26,980 nt of DNA from the NCBI GenBank assembly GCA_002367235.1, contig DFBC01000124.1, positions 1 to 26,980 of the forward strand. Reading direction: 5' to 3'. The notes beneath the pieces were generated by a model. That model was not told the origin of the DNA. It did not search any database and saw only the letters and a program-made list of their open reading frames with translations. Each line of letters opens with the position of its first letter. Within the stretch, counting starts at the first letter, position 1. Source of the DNA: Cellvibrionales bacterium UBA3090. Its GTDB lineage: Bacteria > Pseudomonadota > Gammaproteobacteria > Pseudomonadales > Porticoccaceae. Below, piece by piece: positions 1 to 7,929 of this stretch. The position numbers were made by a program, and so were the translations under genes.

Positions 1-93
1 CTAGAAGACTTGGTTGCACCCTTTGGCAGAAAGGCCATTGCGCCTGTGCTTGTTAGCGGCATGACTTACAGCCACTATTCCATTGTGCGATAA
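1..93 (+). CDS. Possible C-terminal end of a gene entering from the left edge
   Basis: Frame 1 is open from the window edge to a TAA at 91-93 and reads 30 residues ending in SGMTYSHYSIVR. The composition is protein-like, but the fragment is too short to assign to a family. It overlaps the last 19 bases of the minus-strand gene at 75-284 tail to tail, which is common for convergent neighbours. It could be chance; the sequence to the left would decide. Confidence 0.3.
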   Translation, partial: LEDLVAPFGRKAIAPVLVSGMTYSHYSIVR

Positions 94-284
94 TCTAATA
101 TAAGACGTATAAGTTCATGATCACTTGTCGTTGATGCGAGTGATTCATTAAATGATGCCCTCTGTGGCAAGTGAATGTTAAATTTGGCCCGCAAAATCTC
201 CTGCACTTGCTCATCGACAGCGGGGTCAAACTCTGTTCCTGCATAAACGCATATGCGTTGATGAATAAAATCTTTATTTGCCAT
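75..284 (-). CDS. Small conserved-looking hypothetical protein, 69 aa
   Basis: I do not recognise a named family. The protein is soluble and mixed in composition, with a plausible fold: a short beta segment (ICVYAG), an acidic helix (VDEQVQEILRAKF), an LPQR turn, and a C-terminal helix (TSDHELIRLILDYRTM). It has no signal peptide or membrane segment. The ATG at 284 is preceded by a weak purine-rich GACAGG about 8 bases upstream. The gene lies 231 bases downstream of the aldolase gene on the same strand, so it may have its own promoter; I see no clear terminator in that gap (285-515). The even composition across all 69 residues argues for a real gene. Its function is unknown. Confidence 0.6.
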   Translation of the reverse strand: MANKDFIHQRICVYAGTEFDPAVDEQVQEILRAKFNIHLPQRASFNESLASTTSDHELIRLILDYRTME

Positions 285-515
285 GAATAGCCTGTCTCTT
301 GTTTGATATTAAATTGCTGCTTCAATACTGAATGCTGTCAACCGCGGATGATAGGAATACTGGCGTCCTAATATGTAGGCACCCGATCTCAGGGGGCCAA
401 ACATCGACATTGCCAGAATTTTTTATAAAATATTGGGTTGGGGCATTTTTCGGATGGAATTGCCTATCATAACCCCTCTTCCTTAAATGACCGAACTACA
501 TTTCGACCAACAGCG

Positions 516-1532
516 TCACTCCATATCGGGCGAGTATAGACCATATCGAGCCATACCATTTAGCTTGGCCCGCTTATACAACGCCGCTTGCATTTGTTTC
601 GCATTAGCGGCATCGCCTTGCCAGGCGATCAAAGCTGGATGCTGCAAAGCGCGACCATAAGAAAAGCTTAGCTCCCATGGATGTGGCCCTATTTGATTCA
701 TCGCATTCAAATATCTGGTTGAAGCTTCGTCCGACAACCCACCGGAAAGAAAGTGAATCGAGGGAACTGCCGCAGGCACTGTTCTTCTTAAAACCTGAAC
801 TGTCTCGTGAGCGATTTGTTCAGACGTCATTTGTTTTGCACAGTCTTTACCCGGCACAATCATATTGGGTTTTAAGAGCATATGTTCCAGCGACACCCCC
901 TCCTTCACCAGCGCCTGGAACACCGCATGCTGCACGGCTTCTGTCACTTTGGCACAGGTCTCTATGCTGTGGTCGCCATCCATCAGTACCTCGGGCTCGA
1001 CAATCGGAACCAAGCCTGCCTGCTGACAAATCCTGGCATAGCAGGCTAACACCCGGGCATTTTCATCAATCGCCAATGAACTTGGCGTGCACTCAGAAAT
1101 GGTATAGACATCGCGCCACTTGGCAAATTGCGCACCTTGCTCTTTATAGCGATCTAAACGTTCCGCCAAACCGTCTAAACCCACAGTAATTTCATCGCCA
1201 GGCTCACCGCCATCGAGAGGAATTTTTCCTTTATCAACCTTTATGCCGGGCACGATGCCCTGTTTAATCAACAGTTCAGGCAAGGGGACACCACGGTCGT
1301 CACGTTGACTTAATGTTTCTTCAAACAAAATAACCCCACTGATAAATTCACCGAGACCCGGGGTTGAAAACAATAGGCTGCGATAAGCACGGCGATGTTC
1401 TTCCGTCGACTCTACCCCTATGGCATCAAACCGTTTAGCGATTGTCGGGCTACTTTCATCTGCAGCCAGAATACCTTTACCTTTCGCCGCTAATGCATCG
1501 ACGGTTGCCTGAAGCTGTTGAACACTATTCAT
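516..1532 (-). CDS. Class I fructose-bisphosphate aldolase
   Basis: This is a cytoplasmic glycolytic/gluconeogenic enzyme that interconverts fructose 1,6-bisphosphate with glyceraldehyde 3-phosphate and dihydroxyacetone phosphate. The 338-residue protein is of the eukaryote-like class I type, which forms a Schiff base and needs no metal. Visible active-site segments are LAADES (Asp25), AKWR (Lys138), IVEPE (Glu179 and Glu181) and LLKPNM, with the Schiff-base lysine at 221. The length is slightly below the 360 residues usual in animals, mainly at the C-terminus. I start it at the ATG at 1532 because AAGGAA lies just upstream; an upstream in-frame TTG at 1559 would add nine residues without a better ribosome site. 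It is divergent from the PCMT-GspE fusion gene, and the 269-base region between them carries nested inverted repeats. It is probably housekeeping and not functionally tied to its neighbours. Confidence 0.95.
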   Translation of the reverse strand: MNSVQQLQATVDALAAKGKGILAADESSPTIAKRFDAIGVESTEEHRRAYRSLLFSTPGLGEFISGVILFEETLSQRDDRGVPLPELLIKQGIVPGIKVDKGKIPLDGGEPGDEITVGLDGLAERLDRYKEQGAQFAKWRDVYTISECTPSSLAIDENARVLACYARICQQAGLVPIVEPEVLMDGDHSIETCAKVTEAVQHAVFQALVKEGVSLEHMLLKPNMIVPGKDCAKQMTSEQIAHETVQVLRRTVPAAVPSIHFLSGGLSDEASTRYLNAMNQIGPHPWELSFSYGRALQHPALIAWQGDAANAKQMQAALYKRAKLNGMARYGLYSPDME

Positions 1533-1682
1533 AGCTATTTCCTTGTTACTCATGAACAAAGTCTAGGCAACAACTCTCCAGTACGCATACTTGTTCAAGA
1601 CCCACGGCTAAAACTATTTAGCCCGACACTGCTGCCCTCTTGCGTATTGCCCCAGCACATCGACAGACCTCACCTATCTGGT

Positions 1683-1737
1683 GCACAATCTTTATCCTTA
1701 GTCTGAAATACCATCTATTTCAGCTAGGTAATTGTGC
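1683..1737. repeat. Nested inverted repeats in a divergent promoter region
   Basis: An inner perfect 8-base inverted repeat, CTGAAATA (1703-1710) and TATTTCAG (1716-1723), is separated by 5 bases. Around it lies an outer perfect 7-base pair, GCACAAT (1683-1689) and ATTGTGC (1731-1737). A further direct copy of CTGAAAT is at 1772-1778, close to the start of the plus-strand gene. The element sits between the divergent aldolase gene and PCMT-GspE fusion gene, so it may be an operator or an RNA hairpin in a leader. The repeats are visible; the role is inference. Confidence 0.5.
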
Positions 1738-1801
1738 TAAAGCAAACCTATGCCTCTACTTCTCAGCTAACCTGAAATGACATAGAAGACTAAAAACGCC
1801 C

Positions 1802-4099
1802 ATGACTAACACTAAAACTCAATCGACAAAATATCCAAACGACACAGTTGATCCGCGTATTGAACAAGCACTCAATGACGTGGATCGCCGCGCCTTTGTG
1901 AACTGTGAGCAAGATGGTCTCGTCGTGGGTAGAAGTATTCCTTCTACTGAAACTCTCCGTCATATCTTTAGTGTGCTGAAGCTCACCGCCAATCCCAAAA
2001 TCTTACAAATCGGGGTTGGTCTCGGTTATACCAGTGCGGTTCTGTCCCATATTGCCCGACAGGTTATCGGTATCGAAAAATCTGCATCACTGGCCGATGT
2101 AGCCATGGAAAAGCTGAGTAAGCTCAACCTCGGCAATGTGGTGATCTACCACGGTGAAGGTTCTGATGGCGCACCACAAGAGGCTCCGTTCGATATTGTT
2201 GTTGTCTCCACCCCCAATGTTGAAGATAAGTCGGATCTGTTTAAACAGCTGACCCCCTTTGGCCAGATGATCTGTGTAGAGTGTGCAGACTCATCATTAC
2301 TTAAACTGGTTAAGTATACCGGGGATGGGCACCACAACTACCTACGCAGCGAATACGGTTATCTCGATTTTGTTCAGAACAAGGATGAAATTCTGATTGA
2401 ATTAGGCTTTATCAATGACGACATACTCGCCGAGGCACGACGCAAAGCTAAAACCAATAAAACGCTGATTATTGATGAAGTTCGCCAGCTAATTAATGTA
2501 GACGACATGGAGCTATACCGTTCGCTGTCGAAGCAATACGGCGTTGAGCTGGGCAATGTCGACCATCTGCTGAAATGGGTCGACCCAAAGATTTTCAATC
2601 GCTTTTCCCAGGCGTTTCTGGATCACCATCATTTGATTCCACTTTACACCAAAGACAATGTTCTCAAGGTTGCCACCAGCAATCCCAATGCCTCTATGGC
2701 TGAGATTCAAAAGGTGTTCCCGGATCACAAAATTGAAACACTATTGGTGACACCGACTGACTTTCGTCGCCTCTGGTCTGCCACAGACCTCTGTATGCAG
2801 GCGCAAATGTCACCGCTACAGCCGCCCATCGAGAAGCTGGAACCCGAACAAACCGAGGATTTACTGGGCAACCATAAACCCGAGGCTGGCGCACATCTAG
2901 TTTCTTTATTTGAGGCATTGTTACTCGATGCTGTCGCCGAGCGAGCTAGCGATATTCATCTGGAGCAATACAACAATATTGTCCGGGTACGTTTGCGAAT
3001 TGATGGAGAGATGCAGGATATCTCTCACTACGATATCAGCCCAAGCGAGTTAAAAGGCCTGATTAACGTGATTAAACTGCGTGCCGAACTGAATATCGCC
3101 GAGCGAAGGTTACCCCAGGGTGGCCGCTCTCATTTACGAGTCGGCGACTTGCAGTTTGACCTTCGCGTTCAGGTTCAGCCCTCGCTTCATGCCGAGCATG
3201 TGGTTATACGCCTGCTGCCACAAAACTCTGAACTGATCAGTATTGAAAAACTCGGGCTGTCCAGTGTCATTGCTGAAAATTACAAACGCCTATTGAAAAA
3301 CCCGGCCGGCCTGGTACTGGTTGTCGGACCCACAGGGTCGGGTAAAAGCACAACTCTGTATGCCGGTTTACAGTTGTTGGCTGCCGACGGTACGCGCAAG
3401 GTCATCACCGTAGAAGACCCGATTGAATATTCGATCAGCAACATTCAACAAACTCGCGTTCGTCCCGATATTGGATTTCATTTTGCCGATGCCATGCGCT
3501 CTTTCGTTCGGCAGGATCCCGATGTAATTCTGGTTGGCGAGATACGAGACCACGAAACGTCCCTGGAGGCCATTAGGGCCTCACAAACAGGTCACGTTGT
3601 GTTATCGACGCTACACTGTAACGACGCGGTGGATGCCATGCAGCGACTCTATGATTTGGGTGTACAGCCAAATTCATTAGCCAGTGAATTACTGGCGGTG
3701 ATCGCACAAAGACTGGCCAAGAAAATCTGCCCTCATTGTCGTGAACCAGCAGAGCCTGAAGACAGAATCCTGCAAGAGGTATTCCCCTCGGGAACACCCG
3801 ATAGTTTCAAGGCCTATATTGGCAGAGGTTGTGAAAACTGTAACGATACGGGCACCCACGGGCGCGTAGCTGTCGTGGAATATCTGCAAGTTAACCCTGA
3901 ATTACGCAACGCAATTTCTCGCAACATCCCGGTCGGTGAGCTTCGTAAACTAGCTCTGGATTGTGGACTGGTAACCATGAGAGATAGCGCCCTCGACCAT
4001 GTGATTCAGGGCAATATCCCACTCTCAGAATTACCACGCATACTACCGGAAGAGCGTATGGCACCCGAAGCCCGGTGGCAGTGGGAAAAAACATCCTAA
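1802..4099 (+). CDS. Fusion of a PCMT-like methyltransferase domain to a GspE/PilB-type secretion ATPase
   Basis: The 765-residue protein has three parts. Residues about 15-190 match the protein-L-isoaspartate O-methyltransferase fold: DPRIEQAL...RAFV at the start, SAM-binding loop IGVGLGY (70-76), and APFDIVVV later. The usual TISQP substrate motif is replaced by SIPSTE and GDG by GEG, so catalysis on normal isoaspartyl proteins is doubtful. Residues about 195-330 resemble the N-terminal domain of type II secretion ATPases. Residues about 365-765 are a complete GspE-type ATPase: Walker A GPTGSGKST (509-517), VEDPIEY, Walker B DVILVGEIRD (574-583), LSTLHCND, and a zinc-binding tetracysteine (Cys643, Cys646, Cys677, Cys680). 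No pilin, GspF-like or secretin gene is in the window, so the ATPase looks like an orphan. It lies 14 bases upstream of the AAA+ gene, which implies one operon. Domain assignments are firm; the job of the fusion is unknown. Confidence 0.93.
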   Translation: MTNTKTQSTKYPNDTVDPRIEQALNDVDRRAFVNCEQDGLVVGRSIPSTETLRHIFSVLKLTANPKILQIGVGLGYTSAVLSHIARQVIGIEKSASLADVAMEKLSKLNLGNVVIYHGEGSDGAPQEAPFDIVVVSTPNVEDKSDLFKQLTPFGQMICVECADSSLLKLVKYTGDGHHNYLRSEYGYLDFVQNKDEILIELGFINDDILAEARRKAKTNKTLIIDEVRQLINVDDMELYRSLSKQYGVELGNVDHLLKWVDPKIFNRFSQAFLDHHHLIPLYTKDNVLKVATSNPNASMAEIQKVFPDHKIETLLVTPTDFRRLWSATDLCMQAQMSPLQPPIEKLEPEQTEDLLGNHKPEAGAHLVSLFEALLLDAVAERASDIHLEQYNNIVRVRLRIDGEMQDISHYDISPSELKGLINVIKLRAELNIAERRLPQGGRSHLRVGDLQFDLRVQVQPSLHAEHVVIRLLPQNSELISIEKLGLSSVIAENYKRLLKNPAGLVLVVGPTGSGKSTTLYAGLQLLAADGTRKVITVEDPIEYSISNIQQTRVRPDIGFHFADAMRSFVRQDPDVILVGEIRDHETSLEAIRASQTGHVVLSTLHCNDAVDAMQRLYDLGVQPNSLASELLAVIAQRLAKKICPHCREPAEPEDRILQEVFPSGTPDSFKAYIGRGCENCNDTGTHGRVAVVEYLQVNPELRNAISRNIPVGELRKLALDCGLVTMRDSALDHVIQGNIPLSELPRILPEERMAPEARWQWEKTS

Positions 4100-4113
4100 C
4101 GGAACCAACCCTT

Positions 4114-5202
4114 ATGAATGACAAAGCGATTCAGCGACCCGCCGCAGAACAAACCTACCGCGAAGAACTAGAGCGACTTTCACGGTGTGATTCAGGTTCG
4201 GTTCCACCTGGCTGGAATTTATCGCCCTTTGCTGTCGAGAAATTTATTCTGGGCGACCGCGAACTGAACATTGAACCAAAATTTGTGGGATCTCGAGAAT
4301 TGATCACACGAATTATCATTAACCTTGCCACTAACCGTGGTGCGATGTTGATTGGTGAACCTGGCACTGCAAAATCCTGGCTGTCTGAATTATTGGCCTG
4401 CGCTGTATCCGGACAATCTACGTTAACCGTTCAGGGCGGTGCCATTACTAGTACGAACCAGCTTTTATATAGCTGGAATGAAGCACAGTTAAAAAATACC
4501 GGCCCTACGAAACAAGCCCTAATCGCCAGCCCGATCTACCAGGGTATGGTGAAAGGTCAGCTGGTTCGCTTTGAAGAGATAGCCCGCTGCCCACAACATA
4601 TTCAGGACTCGATCCTCTCAATTTTATCTGAACGACAAATACAGATTCCAGAACTTGAAGGAGAAGACTCCGTTGTCTATGCAAGGGATGGCTTTAACAT
4701 TATCGCCACCTCAAATTCACTGGATAAAGGTGTGCATGAAATGAGCGCCGCTTTAAAGCGGAGAATGAATTTCGAAACCATCGCACCCATTCGAAATATT
4801 CATGATGAGATCGACGTAGTGGCACGGGAAGCCGAAAAGCTCATCCGAGCATCCGGCGTGGAGGTAACGCCCTCGCCAGAAGTCATTGAAGTGTTAGTAA
4901 CGATCTTTCATGAACTACGCAATGGGCAGACACTGGATGGACGAAGCACCGATAGGCTGGCCGCCACTGTCATGTCTACAGCAGAAGCCATCTCTGTCGT
5001 GCATGCGATGGGAGTTCACGCCTACTATTACAGGAACAGTGAAATCCAGCTATCTGATTTAGTAAACTTTTTAATGGGTGCGGCACTAAAGGACAACAAA
5101 GAAGATAAACGCCGAATGAAGCACTATTTTGAAACAGAGGTCTCTCTCAAAAAAGGCCCACATTGGATGGCGGTTTACGAGCAACGACACCACTTACAAT
5201 AG
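4114..5202 (+). CDS. MoxR-family AAA+ ATPase, YehL-like
   Basis: The 362-residue cytoplasmic ATPase has Walker A GEPGTAKS (81-88), a Walker-B-like strand LVRFEE (150-155), sensor 1 ATSN (198-201) and a basic ALKRRMNFE segment (213-221) that may supply arginine fingers. The PPGWNLSP motif before the core, the LTVQG segment after Walker A, and the FEE variant of Walker B resemble the YehL branch of MoxR proteins, which usually sits beside a VWA-domain protein and other partners (yehLMPQ in E. coli). None of those partners is in this window. MoxR proteins generally act as remodelling chaperones. I start it at the ATG at 4114, which follows GGAACC and leaves 14 bases after the upstream stop; an upstream in-frame GTG at 4075 would overlap that gene. 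It probably shares the transcript of the PCMT-GspE fusion. Confidence 0.9.
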   Translation: MNDKAIQRPAAEQTYREELERLSRCDSGSVPPGWNLSPFAVEKFILGDRELNIEPKFVGSRELITRIIINLATNRGAMLIGEPGTAKSWLSELLACAVSGQSTLTVQGGAITSTNQLLYSWNEAQLKNTGPTKQALIASPIYQGMVKGQLVRFEEIARCPQHIQDSILSILSERQIQIPELEGEDSVVYARDGFNIIATSNSLDKGVHEMSAALKRRMNFETIAPIRNIHDEIDVVAREAEKLIRASGVEVTPSPEVIEVLVTIFHELRNGQTLDGRSTDRLAATVMSTAEAISVVHAMGVHAYYYRNSEIQLSDLVNFLMGAALKDNKEDKRRMKHYFETEVSLKKGPHWMAVYEQRHHLQ

Positions 5203-5395
5203 CAACGATCAACCCCACCTCTTTTAGAAACTAGAATACAGACCGGTGGCATAACAAAGGCAACCAACTCCAGAATTTTTTGTGTCTTATACACTTTCGC
5301 CCCTCCAAATCTTCGATACTCATCCGGGCAATACCGGACTAAACTCTACAAGACGCCCGCCAGCTAAATATTTTTACTTCTTTTCTCAAAAAACA

Positions 5396-5411
5396 TGGCA
5401 CGCGTGTTGCA
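5396..5411 (+). promoter_or_regulatory. Sigma-54 (RpoN) -24/-12 promoter
   Basis: TGGCACGCGTGTTGCA matches the sigma-54 consensus TGGCACG-N4-TTGCA, with the invariant GG and GC separated by exactly 10 bases. It is in the gene-free 5203-5479 stretch and points at the ATP-grasp gene, 68 bases upstream of its ATG. Transcription would start near 5422, leaving a leader of about 55 bases. No clear NtrC-type enhancer dyad is visible in the 190 bases upstream, so the activator is unknown. Confidence 0.8.
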
Positions 5412-5479
5412 GCATCAATAATTAAGGAACGTATCTTCGACTAGAAACCAACGGCCGAAAAGGTCTGAGAGCAAAGTAG

Positions 5480-6928
5480 ATGAACAAAAGCTGGAAGAAC
5501 TATGATCCAGGCTCCTTCTTCGATGAGCTGATAACCCCAAACGGCAAACCCCGCGTAGCTGCCCGACCTCTGGTAAATCTACTGCAAAACCTTTCACACG
5601 AAGAATTATCAAACTGCCGTTCTGCGGCAGAGCTTGCCATCCGCGATATGGGTATCTCTTTTACCATCTACAGTGAAGGCAAAAACATCGACCGAGCCTG
5701 GCCTTTCGATATCATTCCTCGTGTGATCAAAGCTAAAGAGTGGGACAAGGTGCGGCTTGGATTGGCACAACGCAGTCGAGCCCTGAACTGCTTTATTGAT
5801 GACATATACAACAAACAAACAATATTGGCCGATGGCATTGTACCTCCCGAAATTGTCCTAAACTCCAGCGACTACAGACCCCAGTGTGCCGGCGTCTCGC
5901 CTCGGCATGGTGCGTGGGCCCATATCTGTGGCTCTGATTTGGTGCGCGACAAGAATGGTAAATTCTACGTGCTGGAAGATAATCTACGCGTGCCCTCGGG
6001 GGTTTCCTACATGCTAGAAAATCGGGAAATCACCAAACGTGTACTGCCAGAACTCTTCGAAAATTACAGTATCTTACCCCTCGACGACTACCCCTCTCGA
6101 CTGCACAGCACTCTGGCTTCTCTTTCTCCTCAGGATCAGGGGCGCCCTTGCATTGTGGTACTCACGCCCGGCATCTATAACTCAGCCTATTTTGAACATG
6201 CCTTTCTCGCCCAAAGTATGGGCGCTGAACTCGTGGAGGGTAACGATCTATTCGTCAGCGATGATGATTACGTCTATATGCGAACCGTTGACGGCCCCAT
6301 CCGAGTCGACGTGGTCTACCGTCGCATCGATGACAGCTTCCTCGATCCCGAGGTCTTCCGAAAAGACTCCGCACTGGGAGTACCCGGCATCATGCGCGCC
6401 TGGAAAGCAGGTAACGTCGCCATCGCTAATGCTCCCGGTTCAGGTGTCGCCGACGATAAGGTCGTGTATGCCTATGTGCCAGACATGATTCGCTACTACC
6501 TAAAGGAAGAACCCAAACTGGCTAGCGTCAAAACCTACCTGTGCACGAATGAGAAGGACCGAAACTACGTACTAGAAAACCTCGACAAATTAGTCGTAAA
6601 ACCCGCTAATGAATCAGGCGGGTATGGTCTGATGGTCGGGCCCCATGCATCCAAGGCTACCAGAGCAAAGTTCGCCAAATTGATCAAAGAAAACCCGCGC
6701 AATTATATCGCCCAGCCCACGTTGGCTCTGTCCACCGCACCCACCTTTGTCGACCACACGGTAGAACCCAGGCACCTGGACTTGCGTCCTTTCATCCTGC
6801 ACGGCAAGGACACCTGGGTAACACCGGGCGGCTTAACTCGCGTCGCTCTAACCAAGGGCTCCCTGGTGGTTAATTCATCTCAGGGTGGCGGCAGTAAAGA
6901 CACCTGGATCGTGGAGAATAACAAATGA
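5480..6928 (+). CDS. Circularly permuted ATP-grasp amidoligase (COG2308 type), stand-alone
   Basis: The 482-residue cytoplasmic enzyme belongs to the circularly permuted ATP-grasp family (DUF404/DUF407), predicted to form amide bonds on peptides using ATP. Family segments in order are FTIYSEG, VLEDNLRVPSG (164-174), YMLENRE, VVLTPG, YFEHAFLA, RRIDDSFLDPE (281-291), APGSGV, VVKPANESGGYG (a likely nucleotide-binding lysine at 374), the EPRHLDLRPF strand, and PGGLTRVA. The length is typical of the stand-alone form. The gene follows the sigma-54 promoter and ends in an ATGA overlap with the alpha-E gene, so the two are translationally coupled. Substrate and product are unknown for the whole family; a role in a peptide tag or storage peptide is a published prediction, not a demonstrated fact. 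Confidence 0.92.
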   Translation: MNKSWKNYDPGSFFDELITPNGKPRVAARPLVNLLQNLSHEELSNCRSAAELAIRDMGISFTIYSEGKNIDRAWPFDIIPRVIKAKEWDKVRLGLAQRSRALNCFIDDIYNKQTILADGIVPPEIVLNSSDYRPQCAGVSPRHGAWAHICGSDLVRDKNGKFYVLEDNLRVPSGVSYMLENREITKRVLPELFENYSILPLDDYPSRLHSTLASLSPQDQGRPCIVVLTPGIYNSAYFEHAFLAQSMGAELVEGNDLFVSDDDYVYMRTVDGPIRVDVVYRRIDDSFLDPEVFRKDSALGVPGIMRAWKAGNVAIANAPGSGVADDKVVYAYVPDMIRYYLKEEPKLASVKTYLCTNEKDRNYVLENLDKLVVKPANESGGYGLMVGPHASKATRAKFAKLIKENPRNYIAQPTLALSTAPTFVDHTVEPRHLDLRPFILHGKDTWVTPGGLTRVALTKGSLVVNSSQGGGSKDTWIVENNK

Positions 6929-7863
6929 CCATGCTATCGAGGGTTGCGGAGAGGCTATTCTGGATGGCCCGTTATCTGGAGCGTGCCGAGGATACCGCGC
7001 GGCTGATTCACGCCTACACCCATATGGTGATGGATATTCCCAAAGGGTCTGCTCCGGACTGGGACATACTGGTAAGGATACTCGATGCCGAACCGTTATT
7101 TGAACAAAACCACAGGGCCTACAACGAACAAAATGTGCTGAGGTTTTTAATCGCCGATCTGGATAACAGCTGCAGCATATACCACGCCATACGTGCCGCC
7201 CGCGAAAATGTGCGCACCACTCGGGACGTATTACCCGAGGAAGTATGGGAACACGTCAATGAGCTTTATCTCTACGCTCAGGAGTATGCCGAAAAGTCAG
7301 TTGGGCGCCGCAACCGTCACGAGTTTCTGGAAACCATCATCGCACGCTGCCAAATGATCAACGGCATGATTGTATCAACCCTACCCCGCGGCCACGCCTA
7401 CCGTTTTATCAAGCTGGGAAAGCTGCTGGAGCGGGCCGACATGACCACCCGCGTCATAGATGTCGGCGCTGCGGCCCTGCTGGGTGACGAGCGCCACCAC
7501 AGCACAGTGGATCCATTAATATGGGCCAGCTTACTTAAATCTCTATCGGCCATGGGTGCGTATCGCCGAGAAATAGGTCCTCAGGTGGGCGCAGCGCCAA
7601 TGGTGGACTTCGTTCTGCGCGAGAGCAAGTTGCCCCGCTCGGTGAAATTCTGTCTCAATGGCATGCGTCAGGAGCTGGCCCCCCTAAAAAACAACAAAGA
7701 TGCGCTTGAGCTACTGGATCAAGCACGTCGAAAACTGTCCCGTTTTGACCCGGAAATTCGCACCAGAGAAGAACTGCACGCATTTATCGACCAATTCCAG
7801 GCGAGACTAATCACCTTGAATGGCACAATCGAAACTACTTGGTTCCTGACGGACCAGGCATAA
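6925..7863 (+). CDS. Alpha-E domain protein (DUF403, COG2307)
   Basis: The 312-residue all-helical protein starts with the family hallmark MLSRVAERLFWMARYLERAE (residues 3-22), followed by DTARLI. Alpha-E proteins almost always occur beside or fused to circularly permuted ATP-grasp enzymes and are thought to be their partner subunit; no catalytic activity is known. Many charged residues (for example KLLERADMTTRV, 170-181) lie along predicted helices. There is no signal peptide or membrane segment. It overlaps the ATP-grasp gene by four bases (ATGA), indicating coupled translation and likely equal amounts of the two proteins. It is followed after 66 bases by the large transglutaminase-ligase gene. 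A second copy of this domain is fused to the second ATP-grasp protein further on. Confidence 0.92.
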   Translation: MTMLSRVAERLFWMARYLERAEDTARLIHAYTHMVMDIPKGSAPDWDILVRILDAEPLFEQNHRAYNEQNVLRFLIADLDNSCSIYHAIRAARENVRTTRDVLPEEVWEHVNELYLYAQEYAEKSVGRRNRHEFLETIIARCQMINGMIVSTLPRGHAYRFIKLGKLLERADMTTRVIDVGAAALLGDERHHSTVDPLIWASLLKSLSAMGAYRREIGPQVGAAPMVDFVLRESKLPRSVKFCLNGMRQELAPLKNNKDALELLDQARRKLSRFDPEIRTREELHAFIDQFQARLITLNGTIETTWFLTDQA

Positions 7864-7929
7864 GTCACCTCTCCTAACTTTGATATAGCCACAAAATACA
7901 GCCGAACAGGCTAAAGGCGGTAAGTACAA

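Noticed and set aside
1518..1706. Plus-strand open frame of 62 residues overlapping the aldolase start
   Set aside because: No ribosome site, no protein-like pattern, and it overlaps the aldolase start and the repeat region.
1802..4099. A type II secretion or type IV pilus locus
   Set aside because: Only the ATPase is present. No GspF-like membrane protein, pilin, peptidase or secretin is coded nearby.
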